A stretch of 64,000 nt of DNA from Wenjunlia vitaminophila DSM 41686 (GCF_000380165.1 NZ_KB904724.1:124257-188256), one strand, 5' to 3'. Positions 52,692-62,475 are shown, counted from the first letter of the stretch. Made by a program: numbers and translations. The notes: generated by a model not told the origin, from the letters alone.

Positions 52692-54146
52692 ATGAGTCAA
52701 CCGTCCCCCGGCACAGCGGAGGCCGCGCGGCGCGGCTACCTTCCGCTGCTGCTGCTCGCATCCGGCGCGACGTTCCTGGCCGTCCTCGACGTCACCATCG
52801 TCAACCTGGCGATACCCGACCTCGCCGAGGACTTCGAGGACGCGGCCTTAGCGGACCTGTCATGGGTGATCACCATCTACGCGACCCTGTTCGCCGCGCT
52901 GCTGGCGCCGGCCGGCCGCGTCGCCGACGTGGTCGGCAGGAGGTCGCTGTTCATCGGCGGCATGAGCTGCTTCACCCTGATGTCGTTGCTGTGTGCGCTC
53001 GCCCCCAACCTGCCCCTGCTGCTCACCGCCCGAGCCCTCCAGGGCGCCGGTGCCGCGGCGATGATTCCGGCCTCCCTCGCCATCGTCCTCGTCGACACCC
53101 CGCCGGAACGCCGCCGGGCCGCGATCGGCCAGTGGAGCGCCGCCTCCGCCCTCGCCGCCGCGGTGGGGCCCTCGCTCGGCGGCGTGATGGTGGACGCGTT
53201 CGGCTGGCGCTCGCTGTTCCTGATCAACGTTCCGCTCGGCCTCGGCCTGCTGCTCTGCGCCGGCATCATCCCCCGGACCACCCGTCCCGAGGGGAGCAGG
53301 CTGCCCGACGTGGTGGGCACCGTGCTGCTCGGCACCGCCGTCGGCCTGCTGTGCCTGGGCATCTCCAAGGGCAGCGACTGGGACTGGGGCAACGCCAGGA
53401 CCTGGCTGTGCATCGGCGGCGGCGCCCTGGCCCTGGGCCTGACCCTGTGGCGCTCCTCCCGCCACGCGGTCCCGGCCGTGGAGACCTCGTTGTGGCGCAG
53501 CCGCACCTTCGCCCTGTCCAACGTGGCCTCGTTCTTCTACGGCGCCTGCCTGTACGCCTGGCTCCTGGTCGGCGTGCTGTACGTGACCTCGGCATGGGAG
53601 TGGTCCGAGCTCAAGGCCGGCCTGGCGATGACACCGGGGGCGATCGCCGCCACCCTCACCGCGCTGTACGTGGGCAAGCTCCAGACCAAGTACGGGGTGC
53701 GCGTGGTGGTGATGGCCGGCTCCGTGCTGCTGGGCGCGACCGGTCTGTTCCTGGCGTTCACCCTCCCCGAGGACTCGATGTTCCTGGCGTACTGGCTGCC
53801 GCTGGGCACCCTGGCCGGCATCGCCATGGGCGCCGTCACCACCGGGACCTCGACGGCGGCGGCCCTGTCGGTCTCCCCGCTGCGCTTCGCCGGGGCCACG
53901 GGGCTGAACCAGACGGCGCGGCAGATCGGTGGCGCGATCGGCATCGCGTCCATGGCGACCATGCTCAGTGGGAAGGCGATCAGCGTCGATGACTTCGGCA
54001 CGGTCTACGCCTTCTGCGGGATCGCCGCGCTGCTGACCGGTGTGGCCGCGATCGGTCTGGTCTTCCAGGCCGCACCGGCCCCCGCCGGAAACGGCGGGGA
54101 CAAGACCGGCGCCCAGGGGGCGTCGCAGCAGGCCCCGGCCCGCTGA
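52692..54146 (+). CDS. MFS exporter, DHA2 (14-TMS) family
   Basis: 484 aa. FLAVLDVTIVNLAIP, ALQGAGAAAMIPASLA and GPSLGG are the antiporter motifs of the EmrB/QacA family; about 14 TM segments are visible. AGGAGG precedes the tandem ATGs at 52689 and 52692. Codon 53 is TTA (52848-52850), rare in Streptomyces and read by the bldA tRNA, so expression may be tied to development. It should export the cluster C product under control of the TetR. Confidence 0.95.
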   Translation: MSQPSPGTAEAARRGYLPLLLLASGATFLAVLDVTIVNLAIPDLAEDFEDAALADLSWVITIYATLFAALLAPAGRVADVVGRRSLFIGGMSCFTLMSLLCALAPNLPLLLTARALQGAGAAAMIPASLAIVLVDTPPERRRAAIGQWSAASALAAAVGPSLGGVMVDAFGWRSLFLINVPLGLGLLLCAGIIPRTTRPEGSRLPDVVGTVLLGTAVGLLCLGISKGSDWDWGNARTWLCIGGGALALGLTLWRSSRHAVPAVETSLWRSRTFALSNVASFFYGACLYAWLLVGVLYVTSAWEWSELKAGLAMTPGAIAATLTALYVGKLQTKYGVRVVVMAGSVLLGATGLFLAFTLPEDSMFLAYWLPLGTLAGIAMGAVTTGTSTAAALSVSPLRFAGATGLNQTARQIGGAIGIASMATMLSGKAISVDDFGTVYAFCGIAALLTGVAAIGLVFQAAPAPAGNGGDKTGAQGASQQAPAR

Positions 54147-54315
54147 GCGACCGGTGCTGCCGGCCGCGGGGGGCGGGGCCCGGCACGCCGTATACCCAGG
54201 GAGTCCAGCAACTCCGCACGATCCGAGGCCGGGGTACCCACGCTCCCCGGTGCCTGCGCGCCCGGTCCCCCCGGAGTACCCCGAGGCCCGGGACCTGACG
54301 AGGAGAGGGAACGAC

Positions 54316-55017
54316 ATGACGAGCACCCAGCCGGAACCCGTTGACATCGCGTTGGAACTGGCCGACCCGCACTGTCTGACCGAGGAGGCCATGGACAGCC
54401 TGCTGGCGAAGGCCCCGTGGCAGCGGTACGTGGTGTTGGGGGACAGCATCGCCGAGGGGGTCCGGGAGGCGATACCGGGCTACCGGGACGCCAGTTGGGC
54501 CGACCGCCTGGCCACGGCGCTCAGGCGGATCCAACCCGACCTGGAGTACCGCAACCTGGGCGTCCGGGACCTGGTCGCGTCCAAGGTCAGGTCCACCCAG
54601 CTCGACCCCGCACTGGAGTTCCGACCGGACCTGGCCGTGGTGCTGGCCGGCGGCAACGACATCCTGGGCCGCACCTTCGACCCGGACGCGGTGCAGACCG
54701 AGCTGGCCCGGATGATCTCCTCGCTGCGCAGCACGGGCTGCACGGTGGTCACCATGGGGCTGTTCGACATCACCAGCTCGCCGCACGTGCCGGAGAAGTA
54801 CCGGGCGGTCATGAAGGAGCGGCTCGCGGTGCTGGCCGAGCACACCAGGGCGGTCTCCTTCCGCATGGGCTGCCTCTACGTCGACCTGCCCAGCCACCCG
54901 TGCGGCACGGAGGACATCTACGCCCGCGACGGGCTGCACCTGAACACCAGGGGCCACGCCATCGTCGCCACCGAGACGGTCCGCCGGCTCGCGGAGTACC
55001 TCGACACCAAGGACTGA
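54316..55017 (+). CDS. SGNH hydrolase (GDSL type)
   Basis: 233 aa. Block I GDS with S44, block III GGND, and D205/H208 in DGLH give a complete SGNH triad. No signal peptide, so it is cytoplasmic. AGGAGAGGG lies upstream. It could hydrolyse or transfer acyl/seryl esters on pathway intermediates. Its dead paralogue at 50651-51349 lies 3 kb away in the same orientation. Confidence 0.92.
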   Translation: MTSTQPEPVDIALELADPHCLTEEAMDSLLAKAPWQRYVVLGDSIAEGVREAIPGYRDASWADRLATALRRIQPDLEYRNLGVRDLVASKVRSTQLDPALEFRPDLAVVLAGGNDILGRTFDPDAVQTELARMISSLRSTGCTVVTMGLFDITSSPHVPEKYRAVMKERLAVLAEHTRAVSFRMGCLYVDLPSHPCGTEDIYARDGLHLNTRGHAIVATETVRRLAEYLDTKD

Positions 55018-55034
55018 CCGACGTTCCTCCCCTC

Positions 55035-55065
55035 CCGGGCGCCCATCACCTCGAAGGGCGCCCGG
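55035..55065. terminator. terminator after SGNH gene
   Basis: CCGGGCGCCC (55035-55044) and GGGCGCCCGG (55056-55065) form a 10-bp stem with an 11-base loop followed by a short T run (GTTT). Confidence 0.75.
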
Positions 55066-55319
55066 AGGCGTTTCCTGAGCCGCCGCTGAGATCGCCCTGA
55101 CACGGGTGTGTCAGGGGCGTGTCGTCGATTCCGGACAGACTGGCCTTGCCGCGCCGCCGCCGGCGGCGGTCCCCGGCCCGCCGCGCCGCCGTGGCACCGT
55201 CCTGTCCCGCGCCCCCTGCCCGCCCTCCGGCCGCCCGCCCACACGGCCAGGTCCCACGGCTCCGTACCCCGCACCCCGGTCAGGTCACCCGTTCATCCGT
55301 CCCGTCGGAAGGCATTGAC

Positions 55320-56528
55320 ATGACAGGCACCGCCACCCCGCACGACCCGCAGTACCGCTACCCGATCCCCCGCACCTCCCCCCACGAGCCGCCGTGCGAG
55401 TACGCCAAGCTCCGCACTGAACAGCCGGTCTGCCCCATCGCCCTGCCGACGGGGCATCCGGCCTGGCTCATCACCCGTTACGAGGACGTCAAGACGGTGC
55501 TGTCGGACCACCGGTTCAGCCGGGAGGCGCTGTTCCGTGAGGGCGCGCCGCGCGCGCAACTGGTCGAGCCCGACTCCAACAGCGTGATCAGCATGGACCC
55601 GCCGCGGCACACCACGATCCGGAACCTGATCAACCGGACGTTCACCCCGCGGCGCTCGGAGAAGCTGCGGCCGACCATCAACCGCGTGGTGACCGACTTG
55701 CTGGACGCCATGGAGGTGGCGCCCAAGCCGGTGGACCTCAACGCCGCCCTGGCCCGGCCCATGGCGCTGCGGATCATCTGCGAGCTGCTCGGCATCCCGA
55801 TCGAGGACCACCCCAAGTTCGGTAGCTGGTGCGACCACTTCATGTCGCTGACCAAGTACACCGCCGAGGAGATCATCCGCTCCAACCAGGAGATGCGGGC
55901 GTACTTCGGCAGGCTGATCGACATCAAGCGGGAGGAACCGGGTGAGGACCTGCTCACCCAGCTCGTCCAGGCGATGGACGAGGAGGAGAAGATCACCCGT
56001 GAGGAGCTGATCAGCACCGGCGTCATGCTGCTGATCGCCGGGCACGACACCACGGTGACCGTCACCGGTGGCGGCGCGATCATGCTGATGACCCACCCCG
56101 ATCAGATGGCGCTGATCAAGGAGGACCCGACCCGGCTGAACCCCGCCATCGAGGAGATCATCCGCATGGTGACCCCGGGCGACGGGACCTTCATCCGGAT
56201 CACTCTGGAAGACGTCGAACTCAGCGGCACCACCATCCCCGCCGGTTCCGCGGTGATCGCTCCGATCAGCTCCGCCAACCGCGACGCGGAGGTCTTCCAG
56301 GACCCCGACACCATGGACATCCTCCGCGAGGACAACAAGCACATCGGTTTCGCCCACGGGACGCACTTCTGCGTGGGGTCCGCGCTCGCCCGGGCCGAAC
56401 TCCAGATCGGCCTCGGCATGCTGTTCGAACGTTTCCCCGGACTGCGGCTGGCCGTGCCCGCGGAGGAGCTGCGCTGGCGCAGCACCGCGGCCCTCGGCGG
56501 CTACGAGGAGATCCCCGTCACCTGGTGA
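55320..56528 (+). CDS. cytochrome P450
   Basis: 402 aa. The I-helix oxygen motif is AGHDTT (240-245), and the heme cysteine is C351 in FAHGTHFCVG. There is no membrane anchor, as is typical for Streptomyces biosynthetic P450s. No dedicated ferredoxin is adjacent. Expected to hydroxylate or otherwise oxidise the chain or a late azoxy intermediate. Confidence 0.95.
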   Translation: MTGTATPHDPQYRYPIPRTSPHEPPCEYAKLRTEQPVCPIALPTGHPAWLITRYEDVKTVLSDHRFSREALFREGAPRAQLVEPDSNSVISMDPPRHTTIRNLINRTFTPRRSEKLRPTINRVVTDLLDAMEVAPKPVDLNAALARPMALRIICELLGIPIEDHPKFGSWCDHFMSLTKYTAEEIIRSNQEMRAYFGRLIDIKREEPGEDLLTQLVQAMDEEEKITREELISTGVMLLIAGHDTTVTVTGGGAIMLMTHPDQMALIKEDPTRLNPAIEEIIRMVTPGDGTFIRITLEDVELSGTTIPAGSAVIAPISSANRDAEVFQDPDTMDILREDNKHIGFAHGTHFCVGSALARAELQIGLGMLFERFPGLRLAVPAEELRWRSTAALGGYEEIPVTW

Positions 56529-56572
56529 CCACCGGGGTCTTCCGCGGGCGGCCACGAACGGAGAGGAACCCC

Positions 56573-58816
56573 ATGACCAGGACCGCTCACCGCATCTGCC
56601 CCTTGTGCGAGGCCAGTTGCGGCCTGACCATCGAACTGGACGGAGACCGGGCGACCCGGGTCCGTGGGAACGCGGCGGACGTCTTCAGCAAGGGGTACGT
56701 GTGCCCCAAGGGGATCGCCCTGGGAGACCTCGACCAGGACCCCGACCGGCTCCGGACACCGCTGCTGCGCCAACCGGACGGCAGCCTGGCCGCGGTGAGC
56801 TGGGACGAGGCGTTCGCCGCGGTGGAGACCGGCCTCAACCGGGTCATCGCCGAGCACGGCAGGGACGCGGTGGCGTACTTCTACGGGAACCCGATCGTCC
56901 ACACCATCGCCCTGCCGCTGTACAGCCGGGTGCTGCGGGAGATGCTGGGCAGCCGCAACGTCTTCGGGGCCAGCACCATCGACCAGATGCCGAAGAACGT
57001 CTCCTGCGGGCTGATGTTCGGGGACCCGTGGGCCGTTCCCGTCCCCGACATCGACCGCACCAGCCACCTGCTGGTGATCGGCGCCAACCCGATGGTGTCC
57101 CACGGCAGCATGTGGACGGTGCCCGACCTGCCGGGCCGTCTGCGGGCGCTGCGGGCCCGCGGCGGCCGACTGGTGGTGGTGGACCCGCGGCGCACCAGGA
57201 CCGCGGAGGTCGCCGACGAGTACGTGCCGGCGCGCCCGGGAACCGACGTCCACCTGCTCTTCGCCATGGTGCACACCCTCTTCGCTGAGGGCCTGGCGGT
57301 CGAGCTCGACGAGGCCGGGTTCGCCGGGCTCGACCAGCTCCGCCAGGCCGCCGGGGACTTCACCCCGGAGGCGGTGTCCGAGGTGTGCGGGATCGCCCCC
57401 GGAACCATCAGGAAGCTGGCCAGGGACCTCGCCGCGGCCCCGACCGCCGCCGTCTACGCCCGGTTCGGCGCGTGCACCACCGAGTTCGGCACCCTGACCA
57501 ACTACCTGGTGGACGTGCTCAACGTGCTGACCGGCAACCTGGACCGGCCGGGCGGCGTGATGTTCGGCGAGGCCCAGCACAACGCGCTGGTCGCCACGGA
57601 ACCGCTGGTGCTCGGCCGCTGGCACAGCCGGGTGCGCGGCCTGCCCGAGGTCGTCGGGGAGTTCCCGGTGGCCACCCTGGCCGACGAGATCGACACCCCG
57701 GGCGACGGCCAGGTCAGGGCCGTGCTGATGGTGGCGAGCAACCCCGTGCTCGGCGCGCCCAACGGGGAGCGGCTCGACCGTTCGCTCGCCGGTCTGGACT
57801 TCATGGTCGCCGTGGACTGCTACCTCAACGAGACCACCCGGCACGCCGACGTGATCCTGCCGCCGCCCCGGCTGCTGCAGACCGGCCACTTCGACATCGT
57901 GCTGTCCCGGATGGCGGTGCGGCGGGTGGCCAGGTACTCCCCGCCCGCGCTGCCGCTGGAGCCCGGGCAGCCGAGCGAGTCCGCGATCCTGGCCAAGCTG
58001 GCGCTGATCGCGGGCGGCTTCGGCGCCGGGGCCGACCCGGCGGCACTGGACGAGATGATCATCGACAGGACGCTCCAGGCGGTGCTCGCCGCCCCCGGGT
58101 CCCCGTTCGCCGGCCGGGACCCGGCCGAGCTGAAGGCGATGCTCACCGGGGCGGACAGCGTCGAGCGGCGCCTGGACCTGATGATCAGGCTGTCCACCCT
58201 CGGGGACGCCTTCGGGCTCCGCCCGGACGGACTCAACCTGGCCGCCCTGGTCGCCCACCCACAGGGCATCGATGTCGGTGCCCTACGGCCCCGACTGAAC
58301 GAGGTGCTGGTCACCGCGTCCGGCAAGGTGGAGCTGTACCCGGAGCCGGTCGGCAGCGATGTGCAGCGGCTGGCCAAGCGGCTCCTGCGTGGGGAGGTCC
58401 CGGGGCGGGACGCCGCCGACGGCGGTCTGCTGCTGATCGGCCGGCGCAACCTGCGGTCGGCCAACGGCTGGACCCACAACGTGCCCGCGCTCTCCGGGGG
58501 CAGCAACCGCTGCACACTGGAGATCAACCCGGCCGACGCCGGGCGCCTGCACATCAGCCCCGGCCAACCGGTCACGGTGCGCAGCAGGGCGGGCAGCATC
58601 GAGGTCACAGCCGACGTCACCGACCGGGTGGCACCGGGCGTGGTCAGCCTCCCGCACGGCTGGGGCCACGGCCGCGACGGGGCGCGGCTGCGGCACGCCG
58701 CGAAGGACCCGGGGGCCAGCGCCAACGCCCTCACCGACGAACTGGTGGTGGACCGGCTCTCCGGCACCGCGGTGTTCAACGCGGTCCCCGTGCGGGTGAC
58801 CCCCGCGGTGGCCTAG
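56573..58816 (+). CDS. molybdopterin oxidoreductase with Fe-S cluster
   Basis: 747 aa. An N-terminal 4Fe-4S set, C9, C12 and C16 (CPLCEASC) and C44 (CPKG), is followed by the molybdopterin-binding domains (DPRRTRTAEVADEYVP and the C-terminal dinucleotide-binding domain near 640-747 with GRRNLRSANGWTHN). No TAT signal is seen, so it is cytoplasmic. The family oxidises or reduces small molecules using a bis-MGD cofactor. It is unusual in a natural-product cluster; an oxotransfer or reduction on the N-N/N-O group is conceivable but unproven. Confidence 0.92.
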   Translation: MTRTAHRICPLCEASCGLTIELDGDRATRVRGNAADVFSKGYVCPKGIALGDLDQDPDRLRTPLLRQPDGSLAAVSWDEAFAAVETGLNRVIAEHGRDAVAYFYGNPIVHTIALPLYSRVLREMLGSRNVFGASTIDQMPKNVSCGLMFGDPWAVPVPDIDRTSHLLVIGANPMVSHGSMWTVPDLPGRLRALRARGGRLVVVDPRRTRTAEVADEYVPARPGTDVHLLFAMVHTLFAEGLAVELDEAGFAGLDQLRQAAGDFTPEAVSEVCGIAPGTIRKLARDLAAAPTAAVYARFGACTTEFGTLTNYLVDVLNVLTGNLDRPGGVMFGEAQHNALVATEPLVLGRWHSRVRGLPEVVGEFPVATLADEIDTPGDGQVRAVLMVASNPVLGAPNGERLDRSLAGLDFMVAVDCYLNETTRHADVILPPPRLLQTGHFDIVLSRMAVRRVARYSPPALPLEPGQPSESAILAKLALIAGGFGAGADPAALDEMIIDRTLQAVLAAPGSPFAGRDPAELKAMLTGADSVERRLDLMIRLSTLGDAFGLRPDGLNLAALVAHPQGIDVGALRPRLNEVLVTASGKVELYPEPVGSDVQRLAKRLLRGEVPGRDAADGGLLLIGRRNLRSANGWTHNVPALSGGSNRCTLEINPADAGRLHISPGQPVTVRSRAGSIEVTADVTDRVAPGVVSLPHGWGHGRDGARLRHAAKDPGASANALTDELVVDRLSGTAVFNAVPVRVTPAVA

Positions 58817-58836
58817 CCCCCCGGATCACCGTGCGC

Positions 58837-58870
58837 CCGGTGGTCGGCGCGGCCCCGCCCCGACCACCGG
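58837..58870. terminator. terminator after the molybdopterin oxidoreductase gene
   Basis: CCGGTGGTCGG (58837-58847) and CCGACCACCGG (58860-58870) are exact inverted copies with a 12-base loop, 20 bases after the stop. Confidence 0.75.
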
Positions 58871-58956
58871 TGCCGCCGGGTAGCCCCGGACGGCGGTTAG
58901 TGAGCGGGCGGGGACGGTACACATGACAGGACGTCCGGAAGGAGAGCCGACCCGTC

Positions 58957-59991
58957 ATGACCGCTACCCACGTCACCAGCCGCGAGGTACGTCTCGTCGC
59001 CCGACCGAGCGGCTGGCCGCAGCCGGAGGACTTCGAGGTCGCCGAGGTGCCCGTCACCGAACCCCCGCCCGGCCACGTCCTGGTGCGCAACCTCCACCTC
59101 TCCGTGGACCCCTACATGCGCGGCCGGATGAACGACCAGGACTCCTACGTGCCGCCGTTCGAGCTGGACCAGCCGATGGAGGGCGGCGCCGTCGGCCGGG
59201 TGGTGTCCTCCCGCGCCCCCGAGCTGCCCGAGGGCACCCATGTGCTGCACCCGCTGGGCTGGCGGGAGTACGCCGTGCTCGACGCCCGCCAGGCCACCCC
59301 GGTTCCCACCAGGTTCGACAACGGGCAGACCGTCCCGTTGAGCACGTACCTGGGAGTGCTGGGGATGACCGGGCTCACCGCCTACGCCGCCCTGGTCGAG
59401 GTGGCCCGCCTCCGGGAGGGTGACGTGGTGTTCGTCTCCGCCGCGGCCGGGGCGGTGGGGAGCGCGGCCGGGCAGATCGCCCGTCTGCGGGGGGCGTCCC
59501 GGGTCATCGGCAGTGCCGGCACCCCGGAGAAGGTCCGACTCCTCCTGGACGAGTACGGGTTCGACGCCGCGTTCGACTACCGGGCGGGGTCGGTGGTCGA
59601 ACAGTTGCGGAGCGCCGCCCCGGAGGGCATCGACGTCTACCTCGACAACGTCGGGGGTGACCACCTCGAGGCCGCCATCGACGTGCTGCGGGTCCACGGA
59701 CGCGTCGCCATGTGCGGCATGATCTCGCAGTACAACACCACCGAGGCGACCGCGGCGCCGCACAACCTGGCCAAGGTGATCGGCAAGCGGCTGACCCTGC
59801 GCGGGATGCTGGTGCGCGACCACTCCGACCTCCGCGAGCAGTTCTTCCACGAGGTGGGCGGTTGGGTGCGGACCGGCGCGCTGAAGTACCAGGAGACGGT
59901 GGTGGAGGGGATCGACAACGCGGTGGAGGCGTTCATCGGCATGCTCCGCGGGGAGAACGTCGGCAAGATGGTGGTCTCGCTCCCGGAGTGA
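58957..59991 (+). CDS. NADP-dependent MDR reductase (alkenal/one oxidoreductase type)
   Basis: 344 aa. VRNLHLSVDPYMRGRM at the start, FVSAAAGAVGSAAGQIA as the nucleotide-binding loop and YLDNVGGDHLEAA are typical of zinc-free MDR proteins such as CurA and leukotriene-B4 12-hydroxydehydrogenases. They reduce activated C=C bonds with NADPH. AAGGAGAG precedes the ATG. A role on an alpha,beta-unsaturated pathway intermediate is plausible. Confidence 0.92.
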   Translation: MTATHVTSREVRLVARPSGWPQPEDFEVAEVPVTEPPPGHVLVRNLHLSVDPYMRGRMNDQDSYVPPFELDQPMEGGAVGRVVSSRAPELPEGTHVLHPLGWREYAVLDARQATPVPTRFDNGQTVPLSTYLGVLGMTGLTAYAALVEVARLREGDVVFVSAAAGAVGSAAGQIARLRGASRVIGSAGTPEKVRLLLDEYGFDAAFDYRAGSVVEQLRSAAPEGIDVYLDNVGGDHLEAAIDVLRVHGRVAMCGMISQYNTTEATAAPHNLAKVIGKRLTLRGMLVRDHSDLREQFFHEVGGWVRTGALKYQETVVEGIDNAVEAFIGMLRGENVGKMVVSLPE

Positions 59992-60085
59992 GCGGGCCCC
60001 CGGCCCACCGTGGGCGATGAGTCGCGGCCCGTCCAGCGGTCTGAACGAGCGGCACCTTTCCCACCACGGAGGGACACACACCACC

Positions 60086-60610
60086 ATGACCGTCGAGCCG
60101 ACGAGCGCCGGACCGAGGGTGGAGATCCGCAGTGAGCAGCCGTGCGTCGCGATCTCCGTCACCACGACCCCCAGCGAGTGGGGCGGGGTGGGGACGCTGG
60201 TCATCGAGGCCCTGGAGTGGCTGGCCGCCAGGGGGCTGACCCCGGCGGGAGCGCCGTTCCTGCGCCACCGGTTGGTGGGTGACGGCGGGCGCCCGTTCCG
60301 CCTCGAGATCGGCTGGCCGGTCGAGGCCCCCGTCGAGGGGGCCGGTCGGGTGGTCGCCGGTGTCATACCCGCCGGCCGGTACGCGGTGCTGGTCCACGCA
60401 GGTCACCCCGACCGGCTCCCGGAGTCCTGCAAGGCCCTCGAGCTCTGGGGCGCCGACCGGGGGCTGGAGTGGGACGTCCACCGGGACGGCGCGGAGGAGG
60501 TGTGGGGCGGCCGGTTCGAGTTCTACCTCACCGATCCGGCCGAGCGCCCAGACCCGGAGGAGTGGCTGACCGAGATCGCCTACCGGGTCAGGGACGAACC
60601 CGCCGGGTGA
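60086..60610 (+). CDS. GyrI-like small-molecule-binding protein
   Basis: 174 aa with the SHS2/GyrI-like fold: VAISVTTTPSEW, FRLEIGWPVEAPVEG and WDVHRDGAEEVWGGRFEFYLT. Such domains bind small hydrophobic ligands, alone or as effector domains. GGAGGGA lies upstream. It could sequester the azoxy product (self-protection). No enzymatic motif. Confidence 0.82.
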   Translation: MTVEPTSAGPRVEIRSEQPCVAISVTTTPSEWGGVGTLVIEALEWLAARGLTPAGAPFLRHRLVGDGGRPFRLEIGWPVEAPVEGAGRVVAGVIPAGRYAVLVHAGHPDRLPESCKALELWGADRGLEWDVHRDGAEEVWGGRFEFYLTDPAERPDPEEWLTEIAYRVRDEPAG

Positions 60611-60665
60611 GCCGTTCGTCGGGGGCCGGTGGCCCGGGCCCCGGCGCCGTCACCAGTCCCGGTCC

Positions 60666-61601
60666 TCACCAGTCCCGGTCCTCGGTCCCGAAGGCCGCCC
60701 GGTACAGGATTCTGGCCAGCTCGGCCTGGCCGTCCACGCTGGGGTGGAACCAGTCCCAGGGGCTCAACTGCTCGGTGGTGAAACGGAACCGGTGCACCGC
60801 GCCGCCGTCCCAGATGCAGGTGGGGGTCGCGGCGCAGGTCTGCTCCAGCACCTCGTTGTACGCGTCCACCCTGGCGGAGACCGCGGACCGGCGTTCCCGG
60901 TCGGCCGGCGCCGTGGAGCCGGCGTTGCTCAGCATCGACGGGCAGATCCCCAGTTGCCAGACCTGCTTGGCGAGCCGGTGCTCGCGGCCCACCCGCCAGA
61001 GCTGTTCCAGGTCCGGGATGCTGCCGACCAGCACCCGCGCCTCGGGGGCCGTGCGGTGCAGGACGGCCAGGGCCGCCTCGAAGTCCGCGCGGAAGTCGGC
61101 GACCGGGGTCATCCGGTCGACGGTGGGCCGGCAGGCGTCGTTCGCCCCGATGAGGACGGCCACCAGGTCGGGGTCACGGGCCGCGGCCTGACGCATCTGC
61201 CCCGGCAGCTCGGCCATGCTGGCGCCGCTGCGTGCCAGGTTCCAGCTCCCGCGGACCGTGCTGTCGGCGGAGTCCGACGAGCTCCGCGCGCCGGTGGGCC
61301 GCCCGAGCAGCCGGGCGGCCAGGCTGTCCACGCGCTCGTCGGTGCCGGTCACCCAGGAGACCTCCGGGCAGTCCGACAACAACGAGCAGGCGTCGAACCC
61401 ACGGGTGATGGAGTCCCCGACGGCGGCGACCGACCGGGGGCGTTCCGGCCAGGCCGGGGCGCGCTGGGGTGGTGCGGTGGCCGGGGCGGAAGCCTCCGGG
61501 TCCTTCGAGGTGTCGGACGCCGTGCAGCCGGCGAGCAGCAGCGTCGCCGTGGTCAGCGCGGTGAGCGGGGTGATCGCCTTTCGTAGGGCTGACAGGCGCA
61601 T
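60666..61601 (-). CDS. secreted SGNH-hydrolase lipoprotein
   Basis: 311 aa. A lipoprotein signal peptide ends in LLAGC (Cys26); the SGNH triad appears as GDS (AAVGDSITRG), GAND and DWFH. The ATG at 61601 gives the signal peptide; the longer frame is unsupported. It is anchored outside the cell and acts on an extracellular ester or polysaccharide. Probably a chromosomal gene outside the cluster. Confidence 0.9.
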   Translation of the reverse strand: MRLSALRKAITPLTALTTATLLLAGCTASDTSKDPEASAPATAPPQRAPAWPERPRSVAAVGDSITRGFDACSLLSDCPEVSWVTGTDERVDSLAARLLGRPTGARSSSDSADSTVRGSWNLARSGASMAELPGQMRQAAARDPDLVAVLIGANDACRPTVDRMTPVADFRADFEAALAVLHRTAPEARVLVGSIPDLEQLWRVGREHRLAKQVWQLGICPSMLSNAGSTAPADRERRSAVSARVDAYNEVLEQTCAATPTCIWDGGAVHRFRFTTEQLSPWDWFHPSVDGQAELARILYRAAFGTEDRDW

Positions 61602-61939
61602 TGCGCTCCCTGGGACGAGTGGGTGATATCCCGACGGGCCCGACGGTACGTCACTGCGGCGGTGGTCAGGCACGGTAGCGTTTTCCCTGGGTGTTGGCAG
61701 GACACCTCGGTACGAGCCGAGGGAAGATCATGGAGTGGTGGGGTGGTTCGAGTTTACGCTTAGTCAGCTACTGTCCCATTTGTGAGTTTTGTCTGTAGGT
61801 AACGTTTACCGAAAGTCACTTCGGGAACTGGTATGACAGTGACCAATGGGGCAGAATATCTGTCCTCGCCCGGGCTCCCGCAGGCACGGGAACGAGGCCG
61901 CTGGGGAAGGCGACCCTCGTCCACAGCCTGGAGGTCCCG
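61602..61939. other. divergent intergenic region upstream of the DUF3145 gene
   Basis: About 340 bases, with a local drop in GC near 61740-61830. A small dyad GGTAA-CGT-TTACC lies at 61798-61810. It probably holds the promoters of both flanking genes. No gene was seen. Confidence 0.45.
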
Positions 61940-62434
61940 GTGACGACACGTGGAGTTCTCTATGTGCACTCCGCGCCGCGCGCGCTGTGCCCGCACGTCG
62001 AGTGGGCCGTTGCGGGCGTGCTCGGTGTGCGCGTCAGTCTTGACTGGATCCGGCAGCCGGCGTCCCCGGGCACCTGGCGGGCCGAGTTCTCCTGGCAGGG
62101 CGAGCCCGGCACGGCGTCGAAGCTCGCCTCCGCGCTGCGCGGGTGGCACCTGCTGCGGTTCGAGGTGACCGCGGAACCGTGCCCCACCGCGGAGGGGGAG
62201 CGCTACAGCAGCACTCCCGAGCTGGGCATCTTCCACGCGGTCACCGGCATGCACGGCGACATCCTGATCCCCGAGGACCGGCTGCGCGCCGCCCTGATCA
62301 GGTCGAGGAACGGCGAAGCGGACCTGGAGACGGAGATCTCCAAGCTGCTCGGCAAGCCCTGGGACGACGAGCTGGAGCCGTTCCGTTACGCCGGTGAGGG
62401 CGCCCCGGTGCGCTGGCTCCACCAGGTGGTCTGA
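61940..62434 (+). CDS. DUF3145 protein
   Basis: 164 aa from GTG (TTRGVLYVHSAPRALCPHVEW). The sequence matches the conserved actinobacterial DUF3145 family, known in Streptomyces beside the core fabD-fabH-acpP-fabF locus. Function unknown. It marks the return to core chromosome. Confidence 0.92.
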   Translation: MTTRGVLYVHSAPRALCPHVEWAVAGVLGVRVSLDWIRQPASPGTWRAEFSWQGEPGTASKLASALRGWHLLRFEVTAEPCPTAEGERYSSTPELGIFHAVTGMHGDILIPEDRLRAALIRSRNGEADLETEISKLLGKPWDDELEPFRYAGEGAPVRWLHQVV

Positions 62435-62447
62435 CCGACCGGGCGAC

Positions 62448-62475
62448 GGCCGGGGCGACGACCGTCGCCCCGGCC
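62448..62475. terminator. terminator after DUF3145
   Basis: GGCCGGGGCGACG (62448-62460) and its inverted copy (62463-62475) are separated by two bases, a strong hairpin just after the gene stop. Confidence 0.8.
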
